This document shows positions 10,883 to 22,854 of a stretch of 64,000 bases of DNA, piece after piece. A program made the translations under genes and the position numbers. The notes under the pieces were generated by a model that was given only the letters and a program-made list of their open reading frames with translations, was not told the origin of the DNA and did not search any database. The DNA is from Ehretia macrophylla (Eukaryota; Streptophyta; Magnoliopsida; Boraginales; Ehretiaceae), in assembly GCA_037974665.1 (NCBI GenBank), contig CM075767.1, positions 2,234,501 to 2,298,500 of the forward strand. Reading direction: 5' to 3'. The stretch's first letter is position 1. Every line of letters starts with the position of its first letter.

Positions 10883-11647
10883 CTTTGATGTGTTATGAAG
10901 CTAGAAAGATGCTCAATAGATGCTCAAGAGGTGGAATCAAGCTTTGGTTGACGAAAATTGGCCTTGAATTACAACTTTTAATGAAAAATTACCTTTGAAA
11001 ACTTGAAGAAAAACCTTGGCTTTTCTCCTATGGAGGTCTCAGCCTTGTATGTGTGAGTGAGTGTGTTTTGTGAGCTTTCTATTGTGTGTTGATGCAATAT
11101 AGCTCAAAGTCAAATAAATTAAAAAAAGTCAAAGTTGACACTTAGTTTATTTTTAGTATTTTTAGTCTTTTAATTCATTTTCTTGACTATTTCTTGCTCA
11201 CATATTAAATTGACACTTAAACTAATTCAAGACAATATATTTTAGGTGACAAAGAGTTTTACATTTAAACATTTTCACCCGAGTCGGCTTAAAACTCGAT
11301 TTCTTGTAAAAGAAAGTGTAAAAACCTTTAAAATTTCAAAACCGATTCCAAATCTGTTTTAATCAAACATGGGTCTATTAATTCATGAGGACTAGGTTTT
11401 GAAACACTTGAAACACCCCTGTAAAAATTTTAGCGGACAGGTGTTCAAAATACTATTCACTAAAACCGGCGATAAAATTTCTAATTCCGTTTTTTATGAA
11501 AATTTCATGAATACACACATAGCATGTATTGGGAATATAAATCACATATCTAGCACATTCTAACTCATATAAGACATAAACAGGTCAAATCACGCGAATC
11601 AAAATAAAACACGCAAATCAAGATAGGCAAAAATATGGGGTCTCACA

Positions 11648-11684
11648 TTCTCCCCCCCCTTAAAGAAATTTTGTCCCCGAAATT
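11648..11684 (-). promoter_or_regulatory. A1 polypurine tract and adjoining short hairpin
   Basis: A C-rich run next to the 3' LTR, read on the sense strand as AAGGGGGGGGAGAA just before TGTGAGACC. It is preceded on the sense strand by a short inverted repeat (AATTT/AAATT, 11667-11671 and 11680-11684). It serves as the plus-strand DNA primer in this family. Confidence 0.75.
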
Positions 11685-11689
11685 CTTAC

Positions 11690-14600
11690 TTGCTGAACGG
11701 AAAAGATCTGGGTACTGCTACTGCATCTAATCTCGCCTCTCCCAAGTAGCCTCCTTAATACCGTGATGCTTCCACAATACTTTGACCATCGGAATCTTCT
11801 TCGATCTCAACTCCCGTTCCATCTAATCAAGAATGTGAATCGGCCTCTCATCATAAGTCAAATTCTCTTGAAACTGTAACGGCTCTGGCTCTAGAAAATG
11901 AGAAGGATCCGGATTATACTTCCGTAAATTAGACACGTGAAAGACATCATGGACATTAGAGAAATTCTCCGGTAAAGCCAACCGATATGCCAACTTGCCA
12001 ACTCTGCTGATAATCTCAAACGGCCATACAAACCTCAGACTCAGCTTACCACCTTTACCATAATGAGCAAACCCTTTTCGAGGAGATAATTTCAAGAAAA
12101 CCCGATCCTCGACTGTAAACTCTAAGTCCCAACGACTCTTATTAGCTTAACTCTTGAATCTGCTCTGCACTGTAAGCATTCTGTGCTTGATCTACTGAAC
12201 ATTCTCAATCTTCTCTAGAAGCTCTGGCATAATAATCAGATCAATAGTCTTCATCTCCCCTACTTCATCCCAATACAAAGGTGAACGACACTTACGGCCG
12301 TAAAGAGCTGCAAAAGGTGTCATCCCAATAGTAGCTTGATAACTATTGTTATAGGAAAACTTGGCAAGTGGTAGATGTTTCTCCAAGTTCTTTCCAAAGT
12401 CCAGAACACAAGCCCTGAGCATATCCTCCAGAATCTGAATAGTTCTCTCGGGCTGACCGTCGGTCTATGGATGATGCGTTATACTGAAGTTAAGCTAAGC
12501 ACCCAAAGTCTCCTGAAGTTTCTCCCACAAGCGAGAAGTAAATCAAGGATCTTGATCTGAGACAATACTAGATGGAATTCCGTGAAGTCTAACAATATGA
12601 TCCAAATAAAGATCCGTCAACTTTGAAACTTCATCTCCTATCCTCATCAAAATAAAGTGAGCTGTCTTCGTCAAACGATCCACGACAACCTAAACTGCAT
12701 CATTACCTCTCGGTGTCCTAGGCAAACCAGTGACGAAGTCCATCGTAATATGTTCCCATTCCCACTCTGGTATAGCCAACGGCTAAAGCAAACCTGCAGG
12801 TTGTTGATGCTCGGCTTTCACTCGCTAACAAGTCAAACATCTAGATACAAACTGAGCAACTTCCCTCTTCATATTATTCTACCAGTAATGTTGCTTCAAA
12901 TCCTGATATATCTTGTTTCCACCGGGATGAATGGTGTACTTAGAATTACGAGCCTCCTCCAAAATACCTCGCCTCAAGCTCGGTTCATCAGGAACACAAA
13001 CCCTGTTCTGAAACCGAAGAATACCATCCTCGTGTAATTTGAAGTTAGATTGATCATCCGTGATCTGATCCTTGATCTTCTGAAGTTTAACATCAAGTTG
13101 CTGAGCTTCTCTGATCTGAGACAACAATAAAGGTTGAATACGGAGATGTGAACACATCACCCTAACCTGAGTTAACTCTGGTTTCCAATAAGTGAATTCC
13201 TTAAGAACTTCCCACTTTTTGATAGACAAACAAACAATATTCGCCTTACGGCTAAGAGCGTCTGCCAAAACATTTGCCTTCCCAGGCAGATAGCTGATAG
13301 AACAATTATAGTCTCCGAGAAGTTCCATCAACCTCCGTTGACGCATATTCAACTCCTTCTGTGAAAACAAATACTTCAGACTCTTATGATCAGTGAAAAT
13401 CTCGAACTTACTGCACCACAGATAATGACGCCACTTTTTTAGTGCGAATACAACGACTGCAAACTCAAGATCATGAGTCGGATAATTCACCTCATACGGT
13501 TTTAACTTCTTGGAAACATAGGCAATAACCTGACCATTCTACATAAGTACACAACCTAAGCCCTCCTTGGATGCATCACTGTAGATAACCATATTATTGG
13601 TCCCTTCTGGTAGAGCAAGTACTGGAGTGGTAGTCAATCTCTTTTTCAACTCCTGAAACCCACTCTCACATTTCTCATCCCAAACAAAGCTAGTCCGTTT
13701 CTGAGTTAACTTAGAAAATGGCCATGCAATCTTAGAAAAGTCATTGACAAACCTATAGTGATAACCCGCCAAGCCAAGAAAGCTACGAACCTCCGAAACA
13801 TTCTCCGGCTGTTTTCAAGACATCACCACTTCAATCTTAGTGGGATCTATAGAAATACTGCCTGTGTAATAACATGGCCAAGAAAATATATGTGTTGTAG
13901 CCAAAATTCACATTTGCTGAACTTCGCAAACAACTGATGCTCCTGCAGCTTCTGTATGATAAGCCGTAGATGTTGCTCGTGCTTCGATTCAGACTTGGAA
14001 TAAACCAAGATATCATCAATAAAGATCACCATGAACTGGTCCATGTACGGCTGAAAAACCCGATACATAAGGTCCATAAATGCTGCCGGTGCATTAGTTA
14101 ATCCAAAGGGCATAACTACAAACACATAATGCCCGTACCGAGTCCTGAAAGCAGAATTCGGAACATCCTCTGTATGAATCCAAAGCTGATAATACCTCTG
14201 CCTCAAGTCAAACTTAGACTAGACTTTGGCTCCATGAAGTTGATCAAACAACTCGTCAATCAATGGCAAAGGATACTTGTTCTTGATGGTCACCTGATTC
14301 AAACCACGATAATCGATACACAATCTCAAGGTACCATCTTTCTTTTTCACAAATAAAATAGGTGCTCCCCAAGGTGAAGAACTCTGCTGAATGAAACCCT
14401 TCTCTAATAACTCATGCAGTTGAGTTTTCAACTCTTTCAACTCAGCTGGTGTCATTCGGTATGCTGATTTAGAAATAGGTTGAGTACTGGAAATAAGATT
14501 GATCACAAACTCCACATCTCTCTATGGTAGCAACCCTGGCAACTCCTCGGGAAATACATTGGGATATTTCCGAATAATAGGTACTTCCCCAACTGTAGCT

Positions 14601-15110
14601 TATCAGATGGCTTGTTGATCAAATAAGCTAGATAACCCGAACACCCCTTATTAACCAACTTAACGACTTTAGTTGCTGGAATAACAAAACTCGTCTTAGC
14701 ACCCCGGTTCCCTACTACCTCTACTACTGGCCGATCTGGCAACCGAAACCATATTACTTTCGTTCTACAGTTTAATTGGGTATTATACTTAGAAAGCCAA
14801 TCCATTCCTAAGATAACATCATACCCCCCGGATAGGAAATAAGATAAGGTCCGAAGGAAAATTATACCCCTTAACATGTATTTTACAATCCTTACATACT
14901 AAGCCAGTCACATACTTATAAGTCAAAGAGGTACTATTCTCAACCATATAAGGCAGTCTTTCAGGTTGCCTATTAACACATTGCACACAAACAAAAGTAA
15001 TGAAAGAATGCGTAGCACCAGAATCAATCAACACTTTAACAAGTTGATCAAGTATAAGGAAGTTACCTTCCACAACTGCAGTCTCCTCAGGCATCTCCTT
15101 CAAATCAACT
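11690..15110 (-). pseudogene. A1 pol remnant (chromodomain, IN, RNaseH, RT, PR)
   Basis: Domains by recognisable blocks, in + strand order. Chromodomain-type tail and integrase C-terminus (VFHVSNLRKY) near 11700-12130. Integrase core with YGRKCRSPLYW near 12290-12700. Integrase zinc-binding part near 12830-12950. RNaseH with [14 protein letters not shown] near 13540-13600. RT with the FIDD motif near 14010-14030 and IDYRGLNQV near 14290-14330. Aspartic protease with VLIDSGATHSFI near 15000-15045. It is a fossil with many breaks. Confidence 0.85.
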
Positions 15111-15114
15111 GCGT

Positions 15115-16035
15115 AGGCCTAAACCTGAACCCTTTGCTGCTGAGGTGTATCACCAGTAGGTCGACCCTGATAACCCTGGGTCGCTACCCGACCCTTAGTT
15201 CCCCAAAATCTAGGGCAATCCTTCACCCTATGCTGATTGTTGCCGCAACCCAAACACGTTCCTGCCTTCGCCCTACAGTCGGCCTTCACATGGCCCTGAC
15301 GCTTGCAGTAAGTACACTGCGGTGACAATGCATTGCCACTACCCCTAGAAGAATCAAAAGCTGAGAAAGCAGCTGTACTAGCCTGCTGCTGAGGTCTCAC
15401 AACACTAGGCCTATATGGACCTTAAGACTAGGTCGACTTATACTACGACTGAGCCTGATAAGACCCCTGCTGAAACTGTGGCCGATAGTAACCCTGCTGA
15501 CCCTGCGGTCTGAAAGAACCCTGCTGCACCGAAGGCCTATAACCGCCCTGCTGTACTAAAGGTCTATACATACCCTACTGGCCTTATGGCTGAAATGGCC
15601 TCTTGTTAGGCTGACTAGGTCCGATCTGTTCCCCCTTTCTCTTCTCTAACCAAGAAGCTACATCAAAGGCCTCAGTAAATATATCATACCAATTCAGGGC
15701 CATCGCATCCTGAATCTCGGGCCTCAAACCCAACATAAACCTACGAGTCTTGCGCTTCTCGTCAGCCACAAACTCCGGTGCATACCAGGACAGTCTAGTA
15801 AAAGTGGCCTCATACTGAGCCACTGAAGTATCCCCCTGAACTAGAGACAGAAACTTAGCCTCTCTCATCTCCCGTGCAATTCTCGGGACATACTTAGCCC
15901 GAAAGACTCTCAGAAAGGTATCCCAGACATACGCAATACCTTGGGTCTCCCAACTAGATTTTACTGTGCGCCACCACTCCTCTACCTCATAATTAAGCAA
16001 ATATATGGCAAATGTGACCTTTCTTTCATCAGTAT
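15115..16035 (-). pseudogene. A1 gag remnant, 3' part
   Basis: Two CCHC zinc knuckles (CTYCKRQGHVKADC and CLGCGNNQHRVKDC, near 15200-15330) follow a Q/P/Y-rich linker and a capsid-type region with EEWW, ALVQGD-like and LRPEIQDAMALN blocks (about 15600-16030). The 5' part of gag continues beyond element B at 30049. Broken. Confidence 0.8.
16031..16035. repeat. Target-site duplication of element B
   Basis: AGTAT before B, repeated at 30044-30048 after B, where A1 gag resumes. Confidence 0.9.
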
Positions 16036-16356
16036 TGTCACGCCCCGACCCGACCCCGCAAAAGGCCAAGCCCGGACCCGACACACGGACGGAGTCTCCT
16101 CTGTACCGCGGACGATCCAAAAACCCTAAAATCAATATAATACTTGCGAAAGCCATATAATAATCAAAACAAGCCAACTGTCTTTAAAAACATACATTTC
16201 TTATTATCCAACTTTCCAAACCAAAAATGATATGCATACTACACAAGTATTTATGCCACTAATCAATTCCATTAGCATGCATTTTCTTACTAGTCACAAG
16301 AGTATAAGTTACAACTTTACATTCTTCCAACTTATACAACATAAGACCGTAGAGGC

Positions 16357-16361
16357 CTCAA
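16357..16361. repeat. Target-site duplication of solo LTR C
   Basis: CTCAA before C, repeated at 20856-20860. The undisturbed target is seen in the B 5' LTR near 28080. Confidence 0.9.
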
Positions 16362-16861
16362 TGTAATGCCCCGATCCCTCACGAGACCGGAGGCTCTAAT
16401 AACCATGCTATTCTCAACCCAATACCCAACCCGGTCACAAAATTTTAGGGAAAACGGACAGAGTTTTCCCTGTACCGTGGACATTCTGAAGACCTGTAAG
16501 CATTCAAATAAAACACGAAGCAAAGGAACAACATTTCTAATTGAAATCCCAACTTCAAGGCCATCCAAGCCTTAAGCAACACAAGACAATATAAACACAT
16601 ACAAGCATGCAACGTAGCTAGAAGCAGAAGCATAAGTTATTACATGCCACAATTCCATAACACTTACTACATCCACTTAGCTTCCAAATTGCAACCACTC
16701 AAATATATATACATAAGCCTTTAGGCTCCAAAATAGAACATAAAGTAGACAAGCAAGGTCTTCTATAGTTTAGCAAGCAATCACTCCAATCTCAAGTAAT
16801 AGTACACAGCAACCAAGGCAACTCCTTCAACTGCATCACCTGAAACATGTTTAGCGAGGTA

Positions 16862-16881
16862 TGAGCAATCACAATTGCTCA
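16862..16881 (-). other. H2 hairpin in LTR C
   Basis: TGAGCAAT, loop CACA, ATTGCTCA: a perfect 8-bp stem, 20 nt from the acceptor-like CAG. Confidence 0.75.
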
Positions 16882-17076
16882 GTGAGGGATAAGGTCTACT
16901 GGGGACGTAAAATGCAGCAACTTAACACAATTAATACAATAGATAAACAGTGAATAACAATTCTAATGCCACATTTTAAAAGGATACAATCAATAACCCT
17001 TATCACTCCAAATTTTCGATCCCCGATCCACGAACCACGATCTCAATCTCGATATGCCGGCATCCCTTACACCAAT

Positions 17077-17095
17077 GGGTACTCCGGATGTACCC
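17077..17095 (-). other. H3 hairpin in LTR C
   Basis: GGGTAC, loop TCCGGAT, GTACCC: a perfect 6-bp stem; the sense loop is ATCCGGA, the same as in LTR E. It is followed by CGATCCTACGACCC, the complement of the shared GGGTCGTAGGATCG block. Confidence 0.7.
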
Positions 17096-18699
17096 GATCC
17101 TACGACCCAACACCCCCTGGCAATCTCCGGACCAGGCGAGTGAGGGAATAGCAGACGGAGCTAAGGCAACCAACACTGGCAAGCCCGATGCCGCCCAGCG
17201 AGGCCATCGCATCCGCCGCGACAATGAGGTTGCGCAACCACGATGCAATGCAAGAATGATAACAATGACAATATAATCAGGAAACACATTTAAGGACAAA
17301 AAGTAAGTTGTTCTCGCACCAGGTTACAATTTAGCAACAATAAGCATATATCAATTACGCAATTATACTAAACAATATACTCTTTTAGAAAGAAAATAAA
17401 CTATAATGCACGTAAGGATGCAGGTCCTTCACCTCTACCGAGCTCCAAGATGTAAGTTTGAATCACATTATTTCCAGTCACCTTGAACCTATGAGCAAAC
17501 ATTACTTCAATTACTCTTTAACTACAACATTCATTAATTATTCAGCTAGGTTAGCTAACTTATAACTTCGCTTATTTAGCATATATACAATATCTATTAG
17601 AATTCTATTTTTAACAAAATACCACTTTTATATACTTTAACTTAACATATATTCCAATTAGTCATTTCCCACAACATAACTCATATAATTATAAGCAACG
17701 CAGTATTATAAACAAGATACAAACATATTTTAATGAAGTAGCTATACAACCTATTTCATGAAACTTCTCTAAACAGCTACATATTACATACCATAAACTC
17801 TTATTTAAATCATTTAAAAGTAAATTATAATAACTACATCAATTCAAATAACCAACTAAGCACCAAGCTCAACTAATTCACATAAAAATCCAATTAAAAC
17901 CTTTCCACATGCTTAGTATTTAGGTCATAAACTTCACACTAGATAACAATCCTCAAATCTAACTTTACTAATCACTTATAGCCATATTATGATACACATA
18001 AATGCTGTGAAACCACATTTTAAGTCATATTAACACAAAAACTCCGAAAAGCCCTTTAAGTGATTTGAACTACAACTATCTAATTCGATTATCTAAACCA
18101 CGTCATACATACATCTTAGAGGCTTCCTAACACATCTAAGATCATATACTTATTCGAACAAGTCATCGCTAACACTTCGCTTGAAAGACCCCTTTGTCTA
18201 CTAAAATAATTGACACTCAAATGAAACACAAGGTACTAGATCCACAAGTAAGTTATTCCACACTTCTAATGACACCTTATGGCACCAATTACAACCACAA
18301 GTCCTCACTTTATAATATATCCAACATAAAAGTCCCAAAATCCCCTTTTTTATACGTTTTAACTACAAGTACTCTAACCAAACCCCAATTTGGCGCCATA
18401 AAGGCACATTAAGCACTGCCACACCTAATAAAGACTATCTACATCATTATATTCCATCCGGATTCACTTTTCGGATAAAGCCCCTTTGAATTCTAAACCA
18501 ATTATGCAAATTTCCCAAAGTTTCAATCAAGCCAATCACGTCTAATCACTAATCTATGCTCATTAGAGCCTATATTACCTATAGATAGCATCAAATCAAT
18601 CCTAGAATCAACTTTGCACAAAACCCTAAATATCACTAAAACATTTTCCATTTTCTCCAACAGAGGCTTAATAATATCAATTCAGTTATCTATGCTATA

Positions 18700-19880
18700 G
18701 ACCTCCAAACTGACTGATTTTTATGTATAAATGTAGCTCTTTGAGTGTAGATTACTTTAGCCTCAAGAGGAACTCAATTCCGATCTAAATTCCACAAGTT
18801 ATGACCCTTTCCGTGCAACTGCGCGAACTGCCCCCTGCACCAGCGATTTTCAGACACATTTCGGAAATAGCTAAATCGCGGGATCAAAACGTTAGAATTT
18901 GCCTTAGCTCTAGAAATCAACATTTGTTATAAACTGTCTAATCTAGCTGCCATATAAATTTCGTTCAATTCTAAGTACGTTTGCTATACCAAAACTACTT
19001 CGGAAGTCAGGGGCAGTGCAGTATCCAAATCCAAATTTTGCTTGCTTATCATCTTCTTGTTATTTCTTGCATTTGAGCCAACAATAACTAAGTACTCAAG
19101 CAATTCAACTAAATTTAACACATACATTAAGCTAAGCTCATGAACATGATTGAAAACATATTTTACTTCCCATAACTTGCAAACACTCTTTGACAACTAA
19201 CACTAGCATGTGCATGACTTTAATTACTCTTGATTATCTAAATAGCAAGTCACTACACATAATTCATCACATTTAATTTTCACTCAAAGCTCAACTTATT
19301 GAAACATTCAATGAACATAGTTCACGTTAATCACGTATATAACATTTAGCATTCAACGCAAGCAATGTTTATTTAACCCTCATTTCACTTAAACACTATC
19401 TCCAAATATGTAATTGTTACTCTCAAGCCTTCAACTACTTATAATCTACCATTATTCAGCTCAAATTAGCCTTTAGTGCAACATTAATCACTTAGCTATA
19501 TAAACTGAAATTTCTAGCTGCATTTGCTTAATTTTACAGGTTCAATTAGTAGTCTTAATGACCTCTAAAACTTCTGAAATTTCACAGACATGTAGTTCGT
19601 CAAGTGTAGATGGGTTTAGCCTCAAACGGTTCCCAATTCGGAGTTAAACTCATCAAGTTATGCCCTTTAGAAAATCAGTGCGCAAAACTGCCCCTGCATC
19701 AACGGGTGAATCTGACCCTACTGTTTTGGCTCTATAAATGCACCTAAACGACAGAATTTAACATTCCACATAAAAGAGAAGTTGTTCCTTAAGGTCTTGG
19801 GCATATTGACTAAAAAAATCAGCTCATTCCGACATCGTTTGGTACCTCAAATCTGCTCTGAACCTCAGTTGCTCAAATCT
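18700..19880 (-). repeat. Diverged internal duplication in LTR C
   Basis: Two blocks about 880 bp apart share an ordered series of words: TTTAGCCTCAA-type, CAAGTTATG-CCCTTT, GCGC/GCAAAACTGCCCCTGCA-type, CAGAATTT/TTAGAATTT and CATT-TAAA. The copies are clearly diverged, so the duplication is old. It lies inside the predicted intron. Confidence 0.55.
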
Positions 19881-20259
19881 GTCCGAAAATCACATTTTGT
19901 ACTCTTTGTTCCATTTTGATATTTTCATGCACTAAGCTAACTACAAGCAATATACTAGCATACAAAGCACTTTCATTCCTCACTTAGAACTTATAGCAAA
20001 CACATGATCTTCATCTAGTTGAGCAAACTAGCTATGTAATATCTACAACATTATCAACTAGCAAAGCTTGATATTCACACACAAAATCATTTCTAGAACT
20101 TGTTTCATGCCATATATCATTTCTATTTGCATTCCTACATCCATGAATCATTCAACTACAACTAGCCAACATTTTATAAACAAGAATTAACACTAGAAAT
20201 GCATAGGAGAATGAAATCCCTCACCTATTTTTGGCTAGAACAAGCTCAAAATCACATTT

Positions 20260-20400
20260 TCTTCCTTCTTTTCTCCTTCTTCTTCTTCTTTTTCTTCTTC
20301 TTTCTTGTGTGTTTTTAAACGTGTTTAGTGTGTGTGTGTGTGTGTCTGATTTTTGTGTGTGTTTTTGTGTGTTTGTGTGTGTTGTAGTATATAAATAGGT
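20260..20400 (-). promoter_or_regulatory. TATA-like site and TC/TG-rich start region of LTR C
   Basis: Plus-strand TATATAAATA (20388-20397), sense TATTTATATA, about 460 bp from the sense LTR start. It is followed on the sense strand by CA-rich then GAA/AAG-rich sequence up to the donor-like site. It is inferred to be the core promoter because the same order recurs in LTRs E and A. Confidence 0.5.
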
Positions 20401-21071
20401 GTAAATAATAAAAGAAAAAAAACCCAAATGACTAACATGCCCTTCAACTTAATGCTATTAACTAGTTTGCCATTCTAGTTTAATTCTAACTAATTTAGTT
20501 ATTCTAATTCCTAATTGTCTACGTTAATTATTTTCTATGATTCCTACGATTTTTCAAAGTGTTCGTGAAGTCCCGAAATTGCATGTAAAATGAGAATTAT
20601 GCACATTAACCAATTAAATGTGCCTACTTACATAAGAAAGCATTTATATTGATGCAATATATGTTAATAGATGAAATTTCTTGTTATATTAGATGCATGC
20701 ACATAGTTTGATATAAATGCACGTTAAATGAAATAGATGCACGTAATCCAAAAATATGATATTTTATGCAAACAAATATATATAAATAATTAAAGTAGAC
20801 ATATAAATATATGCACATCAATAAAATAATTATATGCACGGGTCGGGTTGTTACACTCAAACCAGAAAATACATACAAGGCTACAAGCCTCAAAATTAAG
20901 CGACATCCAAGCAATATACATATCAAGCAAGGCTCGCACAAAATCTGGCAACCAACCACCAGCAAAGCAAAGAAGTGCAATCACGGGAACACCTCCACCT
21001 GTTCCTCCTCCTCAATTATCTCAAGAGGGTCTGCTTCAACTACTCCTGTAAAAATATAGTATAGAGAGGAA

Positions 21072-21091
21072 TGAGCAAAAACTATTGCTCA
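21072..21091 (-). other. H2 hairpin in B 3' LTR
   Basis: TGAGCAA, loop AAACTA, TTGCTCA: a perfect 7-bp stem. Confidence 0.7.
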
Positions 21092-21524
21092 GCGAGGGCA
21101 ATTGGTCTCAAGGACGGAGATGAGAGGAGTATGCAATGCAATTAGCCAAGTAATGCATACAATTAACATTTAAAGATACAAACAAGTCAATATTATAACA
21201 AGGCATGCATTAAAGACTATAAACATTCATTCAAAGGATACGGTACTCTTTTCACGAGCAACTTTCATTCAAAAATTCGATGACGACGCGCCGGCCCAAA
21301 CCACCTTATAACACCAGTTTGGAATACCCCGGAAGTATCCATCAACCTACGACCCAAATCTCCCTAGGAGGCAACCCAAGCGAGAAAAGGGAATAGCAGC
21401 GGAGCTAGAGCAACTAACACTGGCAACCCAAGGCTACCCAGAGAGGCCCATCACTCACGCGCGAGACACTATGCAATGCAAGACTCGATACAAGGCGATA
21501 AACAAGCGATAAAGCCACACGTGG

Positions 21525-21549
21525 GAGAATAACAAAGTAGGTTACTCTC
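21525..21549 (-). other. H1 hairpin in B 3' LTR
   Basis: GAGAATAAC, loop AAAGTAG, GTTACTCTC. The one non-Watson-Crick position is A.C on the + strand and G.U on the sense strand. Confidence 0.7.
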
Positions 21550-22818
21550 GCACGCAATAGCAGCAATTGATAAGCATTTCAATCCAAATCAATTCAAACA
21601 AGTATTTCAAGCAATCCTAAGCATTCTATAGGCATAAAGTCAAGAAAACACACAAAAACACAAACCGGCCCCAACTATCAAAACCCAACCATTTCCAAAC
21701 AAGCCATGAGTACTGGAAACCGACTTCGCCAAACCTCCTAGGTCACCATAAGGCACGTCTAAAGACCCCGAAACCTTACTTTACCCTAGAACTCGCGCAA
21801 AGCCCCGATTTTCCCCTTTTCTCGTTTGAACTACAACTATATCAACCAAACACCCAACCAACGCCATAATCGCACCAAAAGTGCTTCCATGGCCTCCCGA
21901 TATAATGCCAACACGGAAAATGAGAAAACGCTAAAGTCGACCTAAATGACCCCGACTTTCAACAAGGCGTAATTCTCGTTTTTCCATTACGCAACCCAAA
22001 CAAACCATGCATTTAGGCATTCTAGCACACCTAGCACAATTCTACATCAACGGACAGCATAACGGAACAACTTCATCGTTCCAAGGGTTTACTATTCATA
22101 AAACACTATTCAACACCCAAATTTAATTGCAATCTCAACATTTAACTGCAGAAAATGTTAAAAAGCTATAAATACACGTTCTACAATAGCCAAGGAGCAT
22201 TCTAGAAGCATCAAAACGCTTTAAACAACAATCTACGGATAAAATCTAAAAATTGCAAAGTTGATACACTAAACATTTAAATGCGCAAATAGCATGATTC
22301 CCTCACCTTAGGTACTCCTAGTCGCTAGGAAAACAACGCTAGTTGCCTCGGAAATCACCCCGCACGAGCTCACGCGAAGATTGAACGATTGAAAGGTTGA
22401 AATCTTTTTTTTTCTCTCTTGGAACTCACGGCCCTCTCTCTCTGTTTCAGCTGCTGTTTTTTATTTTATTTTGCTAAGTTAAAAGCTTATTTTAGTGCTA
22501 AGTGGTCAAAGGGTCAAAGGTCTATGTCAAACAACTTAAAACTTGGTCAAAGGCCCTATTTTTGTGCATTTTTAAGCTCAATAACTAACACCAATTAAAT
22601 TTTCAGCTAGCATCAATTTAAAATATAAAATTTAAGTCATCTAAACACTAGTTTCACTATTTGCTGAGGATTGGAAATCGTTCTCTAGCTAACGCTCCTG
22701 AAATGCAATGCACGTTGTGACGGCGAGAATGTAACAATTAATTCGCAAAGAATTTAAGGAAATAAAATTTTCAAGATAATAAACAAGGGATTTTTACATT
22801 CCGGGCTCGGGTATTACA

Positions 22819-22854
22819 CCCTCTCCCCCTTAAAACAATTGCGCCCACGCAATT
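22819..22854 (-). promoter_or_regulatory. B polypurine tract and PPT-side hairpin
   Basis: On the sense strand TTAAGGGGGAGAGGG abuts the 3' LTR. It is preceded by the perfect hairpin AATTGCG (22837-22843), loop CCCA, CGCAATT (22848-22854). The same stem with other loops is found in family D, and a different stem in family A. Confidence 0.8.

Larger units (their letters stand above)
9210..11647 (-). repeat. A1 3' LTR
   Basis: 2438 bp from TGTCACGCCCCAACTC to GGGGTCTCACA. It contains an H2 hairpin (9721-9743), an acceptor-like CAG|GTG (9697), an H1 hairpin (10243-10269), a donor-like AAAG|GTGAGAG (10882) and an ATCAATA-rich simple stretch (about 10146-10190). Confidence 0.85.
16840..20224 (-). 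other. Predicted leader intron in LTR C
   Basis: Donor-like AAATAG|GTGAGGG (first base 20224) and acceptor-like ATGTTTCAG|GTGATG (last base 16840). At 3385 nt it is the longest predicted intron in the window, with all three hairpins near its 3' end. Confidence 0.5.
16362..20855 (-). mobile_element. Solo LTR C, unusually long (4.5 kb)
   Basis: It is bounded by TGTAATGCC and GTTGTTACA with a CTCAA duplication. It has no primer site, polypurine tract or gag-pol, so it is one LTR of 4494 bp. It carries a single set of leader features: TATA-like site (20388-20397), donor-like site (20224), H1 (about 17292-17314, imperfect), H3 (17077-17095), H2 (16862-16881) and acceptor-like CAG|GTGATG (16840). 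Its size comes partly from a diverged internal duplication (about 18700-18990 and 19580-19880). It lies within the B 3' LTR. Confidence 0.9.
21046..22306 (-). other. Predicted leader intron in B 3' LTR
   Basis: Donor-like CCTAAG|GTGAGGG (first base 22306) and acceptor-like TTTTTACAG|GAG (last base 21046); 1261 nt, identical in length to the 5' LTR copy. Confidence 0.5.
16036..22818 (-). repeat. B 3' LTR, interrupted by solo LTR C
   Basis: Starts TGTCACGCCCCGACCC and ends CGGGTATTACA. Removing 16362-20860 leaves 2284 bp, the same length as the 5' LTR. It contains an H2 hairpin (21072-21091), an H1 hairpin (21525-21549) and the predicted intron 21046-22306. A TATA-like A/T run (plus-strand TTATTTTATTTT near 22461) lies about 350 bp from the sense start. 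Confidence 0.9.

Noticed and set aside
20221-20427. Small open frame rich in T/H/K and arginine in LTR C
   Set aside because: It is a translation of the TG and TTC simple repeats.
16362-20855. Family C insertion as a complete small retrotransposon with two LTRs
   Set aside because: No direct terminal repeats, no primer site and no polypurine tract inside; only one set of leader features.
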